A stretch of DNA of 64,000 bases from Melieria omissa. Taxonomy: Eukaryota > Arthropoda > Insecta > Diptera > Ulidiidae. The position numbers and the translations under genes are program-made. The DNA lies in contig OZ020267.1 of assembly GCA_963971225.1 (NCBI GenBank), positions 150,899,920 through 150,963,919 of the forward strand, given 5' to 3'. The notes below the pieces were generated by a model that saw nothing but the letters and a program-made list of their open reading frames with translations, was not told where the DNA came from and made no database searches. Positions 47,481-60,735 of the stretch are shown here, piece by piece; the first letter of the stretch is position 1; each line of letters opens with the position of its first letter.

Positions 47481-48102
47481 TCGGACTTGGTCGATTTCAA
47501 ACGCTTTGAACGCAGACAACTGATAACTGCATATATTCTGAAGAAATAAGTGAATAATAAGTTTGCAAAGAACATTTTCGCCAAATTACTGAAAACACAT
47601 CGGAAACGAGTCGTGTGAACCGGAAGCGCGACTTGAACTTGTAAGCACTTTTGCGCGTGTGTTGTGTAAGCGAAAGTGCACAGGTGAACGAAGAAGAAGA
47701 AGCAATAGCGGAACCTATACAAAAGGCGGAACAAGAACAAGCACTTAATTAACTGCTGCGAGTGTGTGTGCCGGCGTGCTTGTGTGAATATCAATTTCCC
47801 ATAAGCACCGAGCATTGGTTGATAGAACAAACTCAAAAACAAAAACAATAACACATTCAATCAAACACGAACAACCAAATCAAATCCAGTTCTAATTCCA
47901 AGTAATTTCCCTAACTGGAAAAATCATCAACAACAACAATTACAACCAAGCATTATAGTGCAACGCTCTTTGATTTTGCGTGCAAATTAATGAACTAATT
48001 TCGGCATTTGAAGCCGGTTACCAAATTCATTTTTTGGATTATTCTCACCATTAGCTGTGAACGCACTATAAAGCTGTAGCAGCGGGATTAACACTCAAAT
48101 CG
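47480..48102 (+). other. tim: Candidate untranslated first exon of tim
   Basis: This stretch has the look of a fly 5' leader: A-rich CAACAACAACAA and AAGAAGAAGAAG words, short frames and no long ORF. It ends at a strong donor, TCG/GTAAGC, after 48102. The next convincing acceptor before a start codon is at 55500, giving a first intron of about 7.4 kb. The 5' end is not defined. It could belong to another transcript. Confidence 0.45.
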
Positions 48103-51100
48103 GTAAGCGCATGAGAGTTGTTGCTAAATGTACAAAGAAAAAAAACAAACAAATTCCAACGTCTGTCAAGAAAACGTGATCAGTGCTTGTGCGATAGTCA
48201 GCAAAACTTGCATGATAAATAAATGACTATAGCGTCATAACTGTTGCAAGCAGCCAGCACAGTGCAACCTACAGTCGAGGGTATTCGAAGTGGGGCGGTG
48301 CTGTTATTTCTAGCTTGCGCAATCTCAGTCACTTTTTCATAATATTTGCGGCGCTTCCTAAGGTTTAACACCTACACGACACGCGTGGGACATAAGGGAC
48401 CCACATGCATATTTAACTTGCATATATTTTTCTTACATATGTACATATATTCGTATTTATTTGGGGTTACCATACATACAATTATATAGAAAGAAGAAAG
48501 AAAATATAAGTGATACGCCTAATTTTCTTTATTAGTATGGGTCATTTTTAACATGGTGAACATATGACTTAGACATGTTGGTCATTAAAGGCATAAAATA
48601 CACTAGTTTACTGCAAATTTGTTTTCGTTATCATAAGATCCCCTCACCTAGACTAGAGAGACCCTGATCTTTTGAAAATGTATAATACCATCAACGGCTA
48701 AAATCACTAAGAGTTCTTTCTTAACTAATTTTCAAGTTAAACCAATTTTCCATCATACTGCAAACCTGATTTTAATTTGATTTGAGGGTCTTTTTTATAT
48801 TTTGAGTTAGCGTAGTGACATCTGAGCACTCTGGGCTATCTCACATAACTTAACCCACCGAAGCAAAACAAGTACCTTATACCTTTTAAACAACTTTCCA
48901 ATTCTTACCTTCACTATAAGGTTTCGACCTCAACTGTCGCTTGCAGGCAAAGCATTTATTTAAACAGCAAAAGCGCGCCATTACTGTGTTTGTTTGTGTG
49001 CGTGCACTAGCTTTGCGAGAAAAGCTCACAAGTGCAACTTGTAATTATGATGATGCTGTGTTGTCTGCCATAGACTGACATAAGCTAAAGTGATTCCAAC
49101 GAAACGGTTTTACGAGCACTCATTGAAGCATTAAACACCAAACGATTCGTTATACAAGATGCGTTCTTGTTGTTGTTGGGCCTTTACGTGTCTCGGTTTT
49201 CAAATGGAAAATTACATCCCAGTGAAAACTGCGTATTGAAATTCATTGCTCTGACTGCTGACTACAAAGTTAATGCAAACAAAATGCTCATTGTATAATT
49301 TTTACTGGATATTTGCTCATTAAATTTAATTAAATAATTTATGGTATTTTTAAGATGCCTTGACCTATTCCACTTAGAATCACTTCTTACTTGCCTCGAT
49401 ATCATAGGAATACTACATCCGTTATCCATTCTACATGCATCTATTATCCATCTATACTTTTAAATTGAACTTGCAGAGGCTTAGGAACTTATTTAAAATT
49501 TAAATATCATTGGCAGAAATCCTTTACAACAAGGCGCACGATTTTCGATTTTAATTCATTTTAATTTCATCTAAACTTAAATTGTATAGTTAATTCTGAA
49601 ATCAATCAATCAATTCTTGATTGATTCTTCATTAGCAATCAACAGAACTAGTAACCAAGTCTAGTAATAACAATTCACTGCTCATTATATCATAAATTAA
49701 TTCTTTCATAACTTGCGCTCATAACTGCTTGGAATGTAATTAAAAATTGACTACTGAACATTCTTAATGTTGCTCTACTATTGGACTCTTTGTCTATATA
49801 GGTTTTGATTGCTTTTTAGGTCTTTGCTCAGCTTTACTCTTCAGTAAAACTTATGTAATGAAAGCATTTCAGAAATATCTGTGCCAGCACAGCGCTAAAT
49901 GCATCCACAATTCATGGATTACATTATACTTTCAAATCAAACAACAATAACATCAAGCAATCAATAATACTTGCAATATCGGCCAAATCCACTGACGATG
50001 TTGCAGACGTTGAAATTTCATTCAAAACTACGAAGGCTACATAGGTGACAGATTTTGAGCAATGAATAACACGAAATGTACGAAATATGCAAAAAGTACG
50101 TGGATACAAAAGACAAAGAATTGGTCAATCATATGCAAAATCAGTAGATCGCCAGAGAGAGAGACGTTAGTGAGGTTAAGTGCGGCAAGCATCAATAAAA
50201 TCTGACTTGCAAATATGTGTAGCAGACGTAAATGAGAGAGCAGTGACAGACCGGATGGATACATTTAGTAGAGTGAAGACATGTCCTTCTGTTTGATGAA
50301 CAAGAAAAAGTTCTGTTCTTCTACTTTACATTTTAAATCTTCACTCTACACTTAAAAGTTAAAGTTTTGCAAACGTTGTACTTGCTTGCAATATGTGCAT
50401 TTTTACATGCGTATAAAATATAATAATTATTATTGACTTTGAATGTTTCCATTGTGTTTTGCTTAAAAGCTAAGTTTGTTGAGCGATTCCTTTTAAATTT
50501 TCCTAGAACCAATGCCACGTTTTTCATACATTTACCTACTAACTTCTCAGCACACATTGAGGTTCGTCCGTGCGAGACAGTCACCAGACTTCATTGCTGT
50601 TATGTGCATTGCGGATGACTGTCACATGCACGTGAGCCAACTTCACGTTATTCTTCATGCTTGGCGTTTGCGAATAATGTTGTGCATTGTGTTGCCTCAT
50701 ATTCAAGAATTCAACTCTCTTTTCGTTGAACATAATTTCATCTTTAGTACATATTGACCAAACAAATCAACAGGCGCCCATATGTTGCACTCCTTCGATT
50801 CACGACGAACGCAGCTGTGTGCGGCTGTGTCGGCAACAGATACCAATGATTGATGTGTGTTGGTTTAACAGTGGGAAAACAAACATTCTTCGAGAATCGC
50901 ATCGTTTTGATTGTATAATTTTGCACATTTTTGTTATATGATCGAAGAGGGTGTGTCTCCGGCACAGCTGCAGCTGCATAAGCCAAAATCTCACCATTCA
51001 TCTGGCAGCGTCGAAACACCCACCCTAAACACCCACACACGTAGACTCGCACACTTGTTGCAGTCGATTGCCGAAAAAATTTTAACCCTTAATACTGCAT

Positions 51101-54100
51101 CTTAATACGAGTACTGCAAGTAGCAGTCACATGTTAATTTCACGTTTTCATAGGCCGAACCGTTGACATTTAAACTTACATACATAAAAAAACATATGTA
51201 TGTTTCATCTTCTATGAAATTACTGAACTTTTGCACGTTGCAATGTAGTTGTTGACATGCTGATTTGCGACACTGTGCTGCAGATTTCTGATTGAGTTCT
51301 TTCACTTAACCCTTTCGCTACAGATTTTTACTGGAGAAAGTTAAATCTTTAAATTTATCGAGTTGTCTTTTGTGTGGTTTTGTCAGCAACTTTCGATAGT
51401 AATTTTTTTTAATTTTTGTTGCCGAATCCTGTTTTTTTAGAGTCATAGCAATCATATCTATCTGGCTATAATAATTGGTTGGTTGGTTAGTTTTTTAATT
51501 ACTTAAACACAGAAATTTTTTCTGATAACAATGAAATATTTCTACATATTTGCAACAAATATTAAATATTTCTTAATTTATTTCGGCTAAAATTCATTCA
51601 TTCTTAATTGAAATAAAAAGTTAATTTAAAAATGTTCCTTATTTTTTTCTGTTTCTTCTTTCGTTACTATGTAACACGTGTATACTTATCTGTTTTTAAA
51701 CTTAAATATTCATTTTATTCAGACATCCACAAAGTAGCATGTTGTCATATGGCAACAAAATAGCGAAAGAGTCAAGGATTTGTGGTTTAAATTGGCTGCA
51801 ATCTTACATTTCTCAGGGACTTTTCCTCTCTGGGAGTAAACAAGTTGTTGGTAGTTGAAGAATGTAGAGAAATGTAGAGAAATGAACAAACAAAAAAAAT
51901 GGCAGCAGGCCAAGGGTTGCGATGAGATGACCTGTGTCCGGTCTCTAAATTGATGGTTTAATGGACTGGAAGATCAGTGGTGACAAGTGAAACTTCACTA
52001 TGTCCAAATGTTTCGTCAGCAGTTCATTAGCCTCTCCAGAGAATTTAAGGGTTAAGGGTTTGCTGTATTGACCGACTTTTACTTAACAAGACTTTCACTT
52101 TTTTGTGGTGTGCGTTGAATCGTGTGACTCTAACTGGGAAAAAGTGCAGTTAGAGAATGTTAAATTCAAATAGAATTGTTATGCGCAGTTTGGGTCTCCA
52201 TTTCAAATATCAAATAAAGCCTAAATAAATGGTTTTCATTTAGGAAAATCCGTTCGGATGCAATGGACTCTTAAGCCTGAGTAATTGAGAAACTATTTCT
52301 CTACTCCCTCCTCAAATCTATCATTCTCGCTAGAACCCACTTGTTGACTGTCCAACAATGCTTTCAACTTTTCCCTTCACCCATTCTGCAAGTTTGAAAG
52401 CACCTTTTCAGTTGAAGCTTTCAATTTTGCATCTCCAGCTTTTTCATCTCGCCAAAAAGTATGCTTTGCCCAAGCTTACGAGCAACAGCGCAGATAACTC
52501 ATCTCGTTGATCGGATAAGGCAAGTCATCGGCAAATGTTAACGTGCGCAACGTCCAACAAAGAGGTCAATCAATTGAACTCGAGAACTTTTAATTAACAT
52601 TTGCAGAACTTTGTGATTGCACTTTGCGGCAAACAAAAGTGACCACACACACTGCCACAGGTAGTCAACCAACAATGCCACCAAGTGGACACCACTCAAC
52701 GTGTCTATTTTAAGTACAAAATCAACACCTCACAGATGCGTCGGTTCGTTTAGTTCACCGCTGGGGCTTCTTATGAACATTTAAAAATACGCGCTGCCAC
52801 CAACTACTGCAAGTGGGACGTTTGGACGTTGTGGGTTTCGGTGCCATGGCTGTCGGCAGTCTGAAGCTGTACGACATGCCGCACCAACGTGCGACTATGC
52901 GTGCGCTGCCGTTTACACAATCACCAACGACTGTCACATGCGAACGCCGCACGTCGCCGGCACGAAACGCAACGCGACGCTGCTCTGCTATGGCTTCGAG
53001 CCGTGGTGGAAATGTTTTGTGCGCCGTTCGTTAACGTTATTTTTATACTTGCCTACAATTTGTTTGCTGGTGCATACATTTAGGGGGTGTGCCCTGCCAT
53101 GCTTTGGCATTGCATTGTGGCGCTTCCGCAGTTGTGATTCGGTTGGAATATTTGGCCGTCGGCACGTACACCTAAATGCGGATTGTATAAGTGCAGCGAC
53201 GTAGGAGTTGAGGTGGGAGCGTTTCAAGAGTCTGGAAAAGTGTGAGTGTTGCGTTGTTTATCGAGTAATGCAGCTATGTAAATGTGTAGTTTACTAACAC
53301 AAATTCAGCATATTGGCATTTATATTATGCGTAAATTTTAATATTTGTAGAAAGAATTTTCATATGCAAAATGGTCATTTAGGAGTTAAATTTATCATAA
53401 ATACAGCAATGCAGCTTGGGTGCTGCCTAATGGGTAAAATTTTACCCATGAAAACTGACTTTTTAAAAAAATCACAGAAAAGTTCGTGGTAGAGATATCT
53501 CAAAATCATTGATAGGGATGGTTGGGGTAAAGATGGACTACTTTAGTCTAGTGGAGGTCACCCTAAAATTCCGCCATCTAGCTGGAGTTAACGGACTGGA
53601 GGTGGAAAATGTGGTGAAACGTGTTGGCCCTAGAACATAACAAAAATCTGCCTCCTAACTCACCTATAAACAATTATTTTTTTGTTTACGTGTTTAGCTG
53701 ATCACTTTAAAAAGTATGGAAAAAAGCTACCATTGCTGCATAATGGCTACAAAATACCCAATGAATATCTCAGCAACGTGCAGAGATAGAAAGCTTTGTT
53801 TCTGATCATTTTGGGTAAATTCCAGATTATAATTCCAAATTATTAACAAATTAATGAATACATTGGTTTTATAAAATATTATTATTACATAATTAAGTTT
53901 TTCAACCTGGCAACTCAAACTTGCCGCAGCGATGTGCCCAACAATTACCCCTTCGCTTTGCTTCGCACCAAGTCGAATTCATATTTATTCCAGTATCACT
54001 TGGCGTTCAGAACGTAATCAACACGTTGATGGTTGAATAACCAACTTGTTTTTTTTGTTTTATTGAACAATTGAGCTGTGAAGCTCTTATCGTCAGATGG

Positions 54101-55500
54101 TGCAAGGGGTGTGCAGCAGAAGTAACGATGTGCAGTAAAGTTGTAACTTACTTACATAACCAAAACGGAAGAAGAGCTAAGTGCCTGTTGGCAGCAAATA
54201 ATACAGAAAATTACTTATACGGAAAATGCGATTCATACCTAACTGCCACAACAGAACAATTACGAGACTAAGGCCTAGTTTTTTATTCGCGTTCCGTGTG
54301 AGTATTTTTACACAAATCGAAGACACCCGCAGTTTAATGTCGCTTGCAAACGGCACGAGGCAAGTTGGCTTTTTATAAATACGATGCAGTATATTAAATA
54401 TTGCTCCATAATATCACTGTTATATGTAACGAATAACAACAACATTTTGTATTTGTTATGACAATAATTTTCATGAAAATGAAAAGAAAAACCTTATCAT
54501 CCACAAGTTCAAGGCACACGCCAATTATTCTCAGTTTTCATAATATTTATAAACATGTGCAAGTCCCTTTGACTTTCTAGAAATGTTTGAACATAACTCA
54601 TATTTCCATATAATCCCAACAATAGTCCGAGTCGTCTTCGAACACTTGTAATGCGTTTTACACAAACAAACCAAGTATCGGTTGACAAAGGCCGAGCTTG
54701 GCGTGTGCCGCCAATTAGCATTGATGGACTGCGGCCCCAAGTCGATCACACCCCTCGCTTCTCGCATAACACACGACCTAAGTAGGCGCTCTCACGCAAT
54801 CGGCAGTCGACGAGCCCTACGCGTTGCGCTCGCTGGGTGTGGGCACGATTCGTGTGCGGCGCGTGGGTTTGCACTACACTGGCGCACAAAAATAAACGTC
54901 CGCTGTGCATGGACGAAAAAGTAATTTTGCCATTGTGCAGAAATGAAAGAGAAATGAAATTGAGATGGAAAAAATCACGTTTAAATATAAAACACGTTGT
55001 TTTTGTGTCTAAAATAAGGCGTTGGCTGCACTTGCAAGCGGACTGCAACATGTTGCTTATTTATAATGGAGCTTGGCAATTGTTGCTGCTGCTGCTGCAG
55101 CCATTGTTGCCAACATGTGTGTACACACATGCGCCTTGCTGCTGCAGCGCATTGTTCGGTACGCAGTGCAAGCGGCACGCGCAGGTTGCAGTGGCTTCGC
55201 CTGGGTGGGGGCTGCGCAGGAAGCATGCGCCCGCCGCAGTTTGGCTGCTTATGCACAAATAATCACGCGTACACGTGTTTTCAACATTTGCCGCAACGCC
55301 GCACATGGCCGAGGACACGGTGCGCTATTATCCTTCGCAGTTCGATTGGCCCGCGCGCTCCTCAGTCAAACGGCTTTTGTCTGGCGGTCATGTTGTAAGC
55401 ACATTGCGTTTATCAATTATATCACCGTTTATCCGTTTATTATTTAGGTTTATTTGCAGCAACTATATTCAACACATTAAATCGTTTTGTTCACTTTCAG
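48103..55500 (+). other. tim: Proposed long first intron of tim, with no gene inside
   Basis: Mostly AT-rich DNA with short frames. It includes a 20-bp perfect palindrome at 53430-53449 and two GC-richer patches (52740-53250 and 54690-55400). The latter sits directly upstream of the coding start and holds a CACGTG at 55272-55277, so it may be an intronic enhancer or a proximal promoter. Other CACGTG words (50629, 51675) are isolated and probably chance. The intron ends in TTGTTCACTTTCAG. Confidence 0.45.
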
Positions 55501-55555
55501 TCGAACGTGATTCAGTGTCTTTCGGGTGCACCCCAGTTCACAATAATTCAGCCCA

Positions 55556-55594
55556 ATGAATACAGAAGACGACGACCACATTCTACAAACTTAA
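55556..55594 (+). promoter_or_regulatory. Upstream ORF of 12 codons in the tim leader
   Basis: An ATG at 55556 opens a frame encoding [12 protein letters not shown] and stopping at 55594, 37 nt before the tim ATG and in a different frame. In the tim frame itself a stop at 55557-55559 precedes 55632 with no ATG between. An N-terminally extended TIM like the long form of some D. melanogaster strains therefore cannot start on this exon. Confidence 0.6.
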
Positions 55595-55631
55595 ACACAC
55601 GTCTCCTGATTATAAAAATACCGAAACTGTA

Positions 55632-58600
55632 ATGGATTGGCTTTTAACGACACCGCAAATATATAGCGCCTTCTCCTCGCTGGGCTCTCTCGAGGGAGAC
55701 ACCTACGTGGTCAGTCCGAATGCATTGGGTGAGTATTGTCCCGCATTGCACTCACCATGACCGACCCCCACTCATCAACTACTTCTCCTTGTTGCCTTGT
55801 AGCCATTCTGGAAGAGATTTACTACAAACTAACGTACGAGGACCAGACGCTACGCACGTTTCGACGCGCCATCGGCTTCGGGCAGAATGTGCGCGCCGAT
55901 CTGATACCGCTGCTGGAAAACACCAAGGACAACGATGTCCTAGACTCGGTCATACGCATTCTGGTCAATCTGACCGTGCCGGTCGAGTGCCTGTTCTCTG
56001 TGGATGTCATGTACCGCACCGAGGTCGGTCGCCACACGATCTTCGAGCTGAACAAGCTGCTCTACACCAGCAAGGAGGCCTTCACTGACCCGAAGAGCAC
56101 CAAGTCCGTGGTCGAGTACATGAAGCACATACTGGAGTCAGACTCGAAGTTGTCACTGCAGAAATGCGACCAAATCAATAACTGCCTGCTGCTGCTGCGC
56201 AACGTCCTCCACATTCCAGAGACGAATGCCAACTTCATTCTGCCCAGCGGGCACGCGCAGTCCCACGGCGGCCATGCCGTCTCGATGCAGAACTCGATAC
56301 TGTGGAACCTCTTCATACAGAGTATCGACAAGCTGCTGCTGTACCTGATGACGTGCCCGCAACGCGCCTTCTGGGGCGTCACCATGGTGCAGCTGATTGC
56401 GCTCATGTACAAGGACCAGCACGTGAGCACGCTGCAGAAGCTGCTCAACATGTGGTTCGAGGCATCGCTGTCGGAGAGTTCAGAGGACAATGAGAGCAAC
56501 ACGTCGCCGCCCAAGCAGGGCAGCGGCGACTCGAGCCCCATGCTTACCTCGGACCCCACCTCCGACTCGTCCGACAACGGTAAGTGCTGCTCTGAGGAGC
56601 ATGAGCCCGACTCGCCGACTTGCATGTCGCCGGCGCTGCGCACACGCATGCTGGCCTTACTAAACCATGCTTGTCTTCCAACAGGTGGCGGTGGTTGCAA
56701 GAACGAAAGCTCCGAAGATCGGCGCCAAGCGCTACGTGAGGAGACAGAGGCAACGCTGCAAGAAGTGAGTCGTAAGGGCCAAGAGTACCAGAACTCGATA
56801 CTATGCGCGCCGCTCGATGGCCTGGAGACGGGCAGCGATGTAGGCGCGCCGGAATGCTATGAGCCTTGCACCTCGGCACAAGCAGCTGTTGCAGCGGTCG
56901 TCAAAGGTCTACTGACCGCCTGCGAGCACATCGACATCAAGATCGAGTTAGAGGCAATGGAGGCGGTGGACGAAGAAGATGATGTCGCCTCCGAAGTCAC
57001 GGCCACCGAACCGAACACCACCGATGCCAACGGCACAGAAAGCAACAATTCCAATAACTCTAATAATATCAAACAACCGGCTCAACATAATGAGAACACT
57101 TCCAAGCCCAAGCAACGCGATGCGGATGCGGCCAAATTCAAACCACCACCACCAGCGCTATCCACGAAAGTAAGCGCGACTACAGCGCGGACGAAGGGCG
57201 ACAAGAGTGCGTCGCAGTCGGAGCTGCCGCATAGGCAATGCCAGAAGGTGCCGCACTCGGGCCAACTGAATCTGACGAAGGGCAAGTGCTGCCCGCAAAA
57301 ACGCGAATGCCCATCTTCGCAGTCCGAACTCTCCGACTGCGGCTACGGCACGCAAGTCGAGAACCAGGAGTCGATCTCCACCTCGAGCAACGACGATGAC
57401 GGGCCGCAGGGAAAGCCGCAGCATCAGAAGCCGCCGTGCAACTCGAAGCCGCGCAACAAACAACGCGTCGTCGTGGTCATGGTGGACAAGAAGGAACTGC
57501 GCCGCAAGAAGCTGGTGAAGCGCAGCAAGAGCAGCCTGTAAGTACCGCCAACGTCGATGACAATCGAATTGTGTTGTGATGTTGATCTGTTTTTTGCAGC
57601 ATCAACATGAAAGGGCTGGTGCAGCACACACCAACCGACGATGACATCTCCAATCTGCTGAAGGAATTCACTGTAGATTTCTTGCTGAAGGGCTATAGTT
57701 ACCTGGTGGGAGAGCTGCACTCGCAACTGCTCACAAATATCGTAAGAAACAGTTGAGATGATGGTTTGGGTTTTCAAAAAACTAAAAGTTGATCTTCCTT
57801 TTGTTTGGATGTGTAGAAAGTACCGATCGATACGTCGCACTTTTTCTGGCTGGTGACATACTTCCTCAAGTTCGCTACGCAGCTGGAACTCGACACCGAA
57901 CACATCAGCTCCGTGCTTACCTTCGATGTGATGGGCTACCTGACCTACGAGGGTGTGTCGCTGTGCGAACAGCTCGAGCTCAACTCACGCCAGGAGGGCA
58001 GCGATCTGAAGCCCTATTTGCGGCGCATGCATCTGGTGGTCACAGCCATACGCGAGTTCCTGCAGGCCATTGAAACATACAAGAAGGTCACGCATCTGAG
58101 CGAGGTAACTGATGGCTGCCCAACAAAATAACAACAGACTTTAACAGAGCGTTACTTGTTGATTTTTGCACCGTTTAGGAAGATCGCCGACACCTACGAC
58201 ATCTGCAGAGCCAAATCAGCTCCACCGAGGACTTGCGTTGCCTGTTTGTGCTGCTGCTGCGGCGGTTCAATCCCAGCCTACATACGAAGCAGTACCTGCA
58301 GGACCTGGTAGTGACGAACCACATGTTGTTGCTGGTTCTGGACGGCGCGGCGCAGACCACAGGTGACATCAGCATAAAGATGACGGAGCACATCTCACAG
58401 TGAGTGACAGCGAGTGTGGAACCCAGTGAGCTTTGGTTTGAATGCCACTTTGCATTGTAGATTTGCCACATTGGAGGTCATGAATTACTACGGCATGTTA
58501 CTGGAGGATTTCAACAATAATGGTGGATTTGTGAACGATTGCATATTCACCATGATGCATCATGTGGCCGGCGATTTGGGTCAGATTGGCACATTGTTCC

Positions 58601-60735
58601 AGCCGATCATACTGAAGACATTTTCGCGCATTTGGGAGGCCGACTATGAGTTATGTGATGACTGGTCTGACTTAATTGAGTATGTAATACACAAATTTAT
58701 CAATACGCCACAAAAGAGTCCGCTTACGATGCCCACAACGTCGTTGACCGAACTCACGAAGGAGCACAATCTGGAGAACACAGTGTGGTGAGTTGGAGAA
58801 ATATTTCTTTTTACAGTGCAGTAGAACATTTATCTCACTTAGCTAGTGAAGAGAAATTAGAAATATTGGGTAACTTTTCATGATAATTTTAATAAATTTT
58901 CAGCACATGGACTCAGGAGGAAATGGACACACTCTACTGGTACTATGTGCAGAGTAAGAAGAACAACGATGTGGTGGGCAAGATTGTGAAACTATTCAGC
59001 AACAATGGCAACAAACAAAAGTCGCGTATATCCATTGTGCAGCAACTGTTGCAGCAAGTAAGAAATTAGCAATATTTATTAAATTAGCACAAATTTGACT
59101 GTATTGATTTAACTTTTTAGGACATTATCACCTTGGTGGAGTACGATGATCTAATGAAGTTCGAAGACGCTGAATATCAGCGAGCATTACTCACCACGCC
59201 GACTTCCACGTCGACCGAGTCAGGCATTGAACTGAAGAACTCTTCGTCATGTGGCAAACCATCAGATGACATACAGGTACGAAGCGGAGATTTGAAAATG
59301 TCGAGTGAATAAATATAAATTAAATATTTGTGTTATATCTGCAGATCTTGCGCGATCTTATCGTCAAAGAGAAGAAGGAGAAACATCTTGTGTGGCTGCA
59401 GAAAATATTGCTGGAGTGCTGCTACATCAAACTGATATTGAAGAACAGCTTGCGGCGCGAAGACCATCAACACTTGGAATATGTGATGGAACCAGTGGCA
59501 TATCACTGCATTTGTAAGTTAAACGCTCTTTTTAAGCATGAAAGGAGGTAGAATAACATTTCCCTTTCTCTTTTTGTTGCAGTGAAAAACAAATCCATTC
59601 CTGTCGTTCAGTGGAACAACGAGCAGGCCACCACAATGCTGTATCAGCCATTCGTGTTGTTGCTGCACAAGCTGGGCTTTCAGCTGCCGGCTGATGCGGG
59701 TTCGATCTTTGCGCGCATACCGGACTTCTGGACCGCCGAAACGCTGTACAGCCTGGCCAAGAAGTTGGGACCGCTGGACAAACGTGAGTTAATTACGAGG
59801 TGGGGTGTATATAAACTAGTTAATCTTGACACTTGGAGTGCGTGCCTTTGCGCTTTGTGCTTTCTTCCTCCCGTTCTTGTGTTTCGTTTTTGGTTCTTTT
59901 CAATTGGACTCGACGACAACAATACACACTCGTCGCTCATGCAAACCATCCACCAACCTATCCATTCAAATATGTCAACAATCAAACCAACTAACAACCA
60001 TTCGAATCCATCACTACAATCAACCCCATCGCCCATTCGTTCGTTCGTTTTGTCTGTACTGTACAATGTTGCACTATCTCTTCTTCCTCTCTGTGTGTAT
60101 TTCTCTCGCTCTGCCTCTCTTGTACTTTTGATCTTATAGTGTTGATCAAGTTTGACGTGAGTCAGTTCGAGGATGCAAACGCAGCAGAGACGGCGACGCG
60201 GTGTCATCATGCGACGGCAGCGCGCGCCTCCCTCAGCTCGGTCTCCAGTCTGGACACGGAGATGGCGGACGGCGAGGAGCTGGCCACATCGGTGTCGGGC
60301 GCCGGCTCGGCGTCGGGACCGCTGAGTGGCAGCTGCAGCAGCGGCTACGCCAGCGGTAGCGGCAGCAGTATCAGCGGCGGCAGCATTCTGGCAACGGTGC
60401 CCGAAGTGGATGCCAAACTGGAAAAGGCCACCGCGACCAGCGACATTTTCGCTGTGCCAAGAACAAAACACTGCAATTCGATTATCAGGTAAGCGACACT
60501 TGTGCAACTATGCAACTGGCACTTTGTGGCCGCGTCGGCGCAACAATCAGTGCAATCGCAATTAAAATTCGTTATCTTTTCACGTTAATTTCCGCAGATT
60601 TACGCCTGAGCCGACATCAACGCCCACCGTGCCCAACTGGCTGCAGTTGGTAATGCGTAGCAAGTTCAACACAGGCACAACGGCGACCAATGCAGCAGCA
60701 ATGGCCGCAACAGCCACGGCAGCAGCCAGCGACAT
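55632..60735 (+). CDS. tim: Timeless, circadian clock protein (3' end beyond window)
   Basis: Light-sensitive partner of PERIOD in the negative limb of the fly clock. Thirteen coding exons are seen: 55632-55728, 55803-56579, 56685-57537, 57600-57741, 57817-58104, 58179-58399, 58461-58787, 58904-59057, 59121-59276, 59345-59513, 59583-59783, 60140-60488, 60598-60735. They join in frame to about 1,290 residues and end on a donor (GTAAGT). The start [14 protein letters not shown] matches fly TIM. The N-terminal TIMELESS repeat domain covers about 30-250. A Ser/Thr-rich block ([17 protein letters not shown], about 253-292) corresponds to the region phosphorylated by CK2 and Shaggy in Drosophila. 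[20 protein letters not shown] and the basic nuclear signal [16 protein letters not shown] (about 559-574) are conserved, and a second helical domain follows. Family-specific insertions include a Ser/Gly run in exon 12. The C-terminal tail, with the last 100 or more residues, lies outside. Identity is certain; exon edges are by eye. Confidence 0.97.
56580..56684 (+). other. tim: tim intron 2, stop-free and a multiple of three
   Basis: A 105-nt intron with GTAAGT donor, TTACTAAAC branch-like site and CTTCCAACAG acceptor. It is open in the coding frame, so retention would insert 35 residues (including [16 protein letters not shown]) right after the Ser/Thr-rich block. Confidence 0.75.
59784..60139 (+). 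other. tim: tim intron 11, open in frame up to its acceptor
   Basis: At 356 nt it is the longest intron between coding exons seen here. Reading on from exon 11 the frame stays open for 118 codons and stops only at TAG (60137-60139), whose AG is the splice acceptor itself. Retention would give a truncated TIM ending in a hydrophobic and Ser-rich tail and lacking exons 12 onward. Confidence 0.8.
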
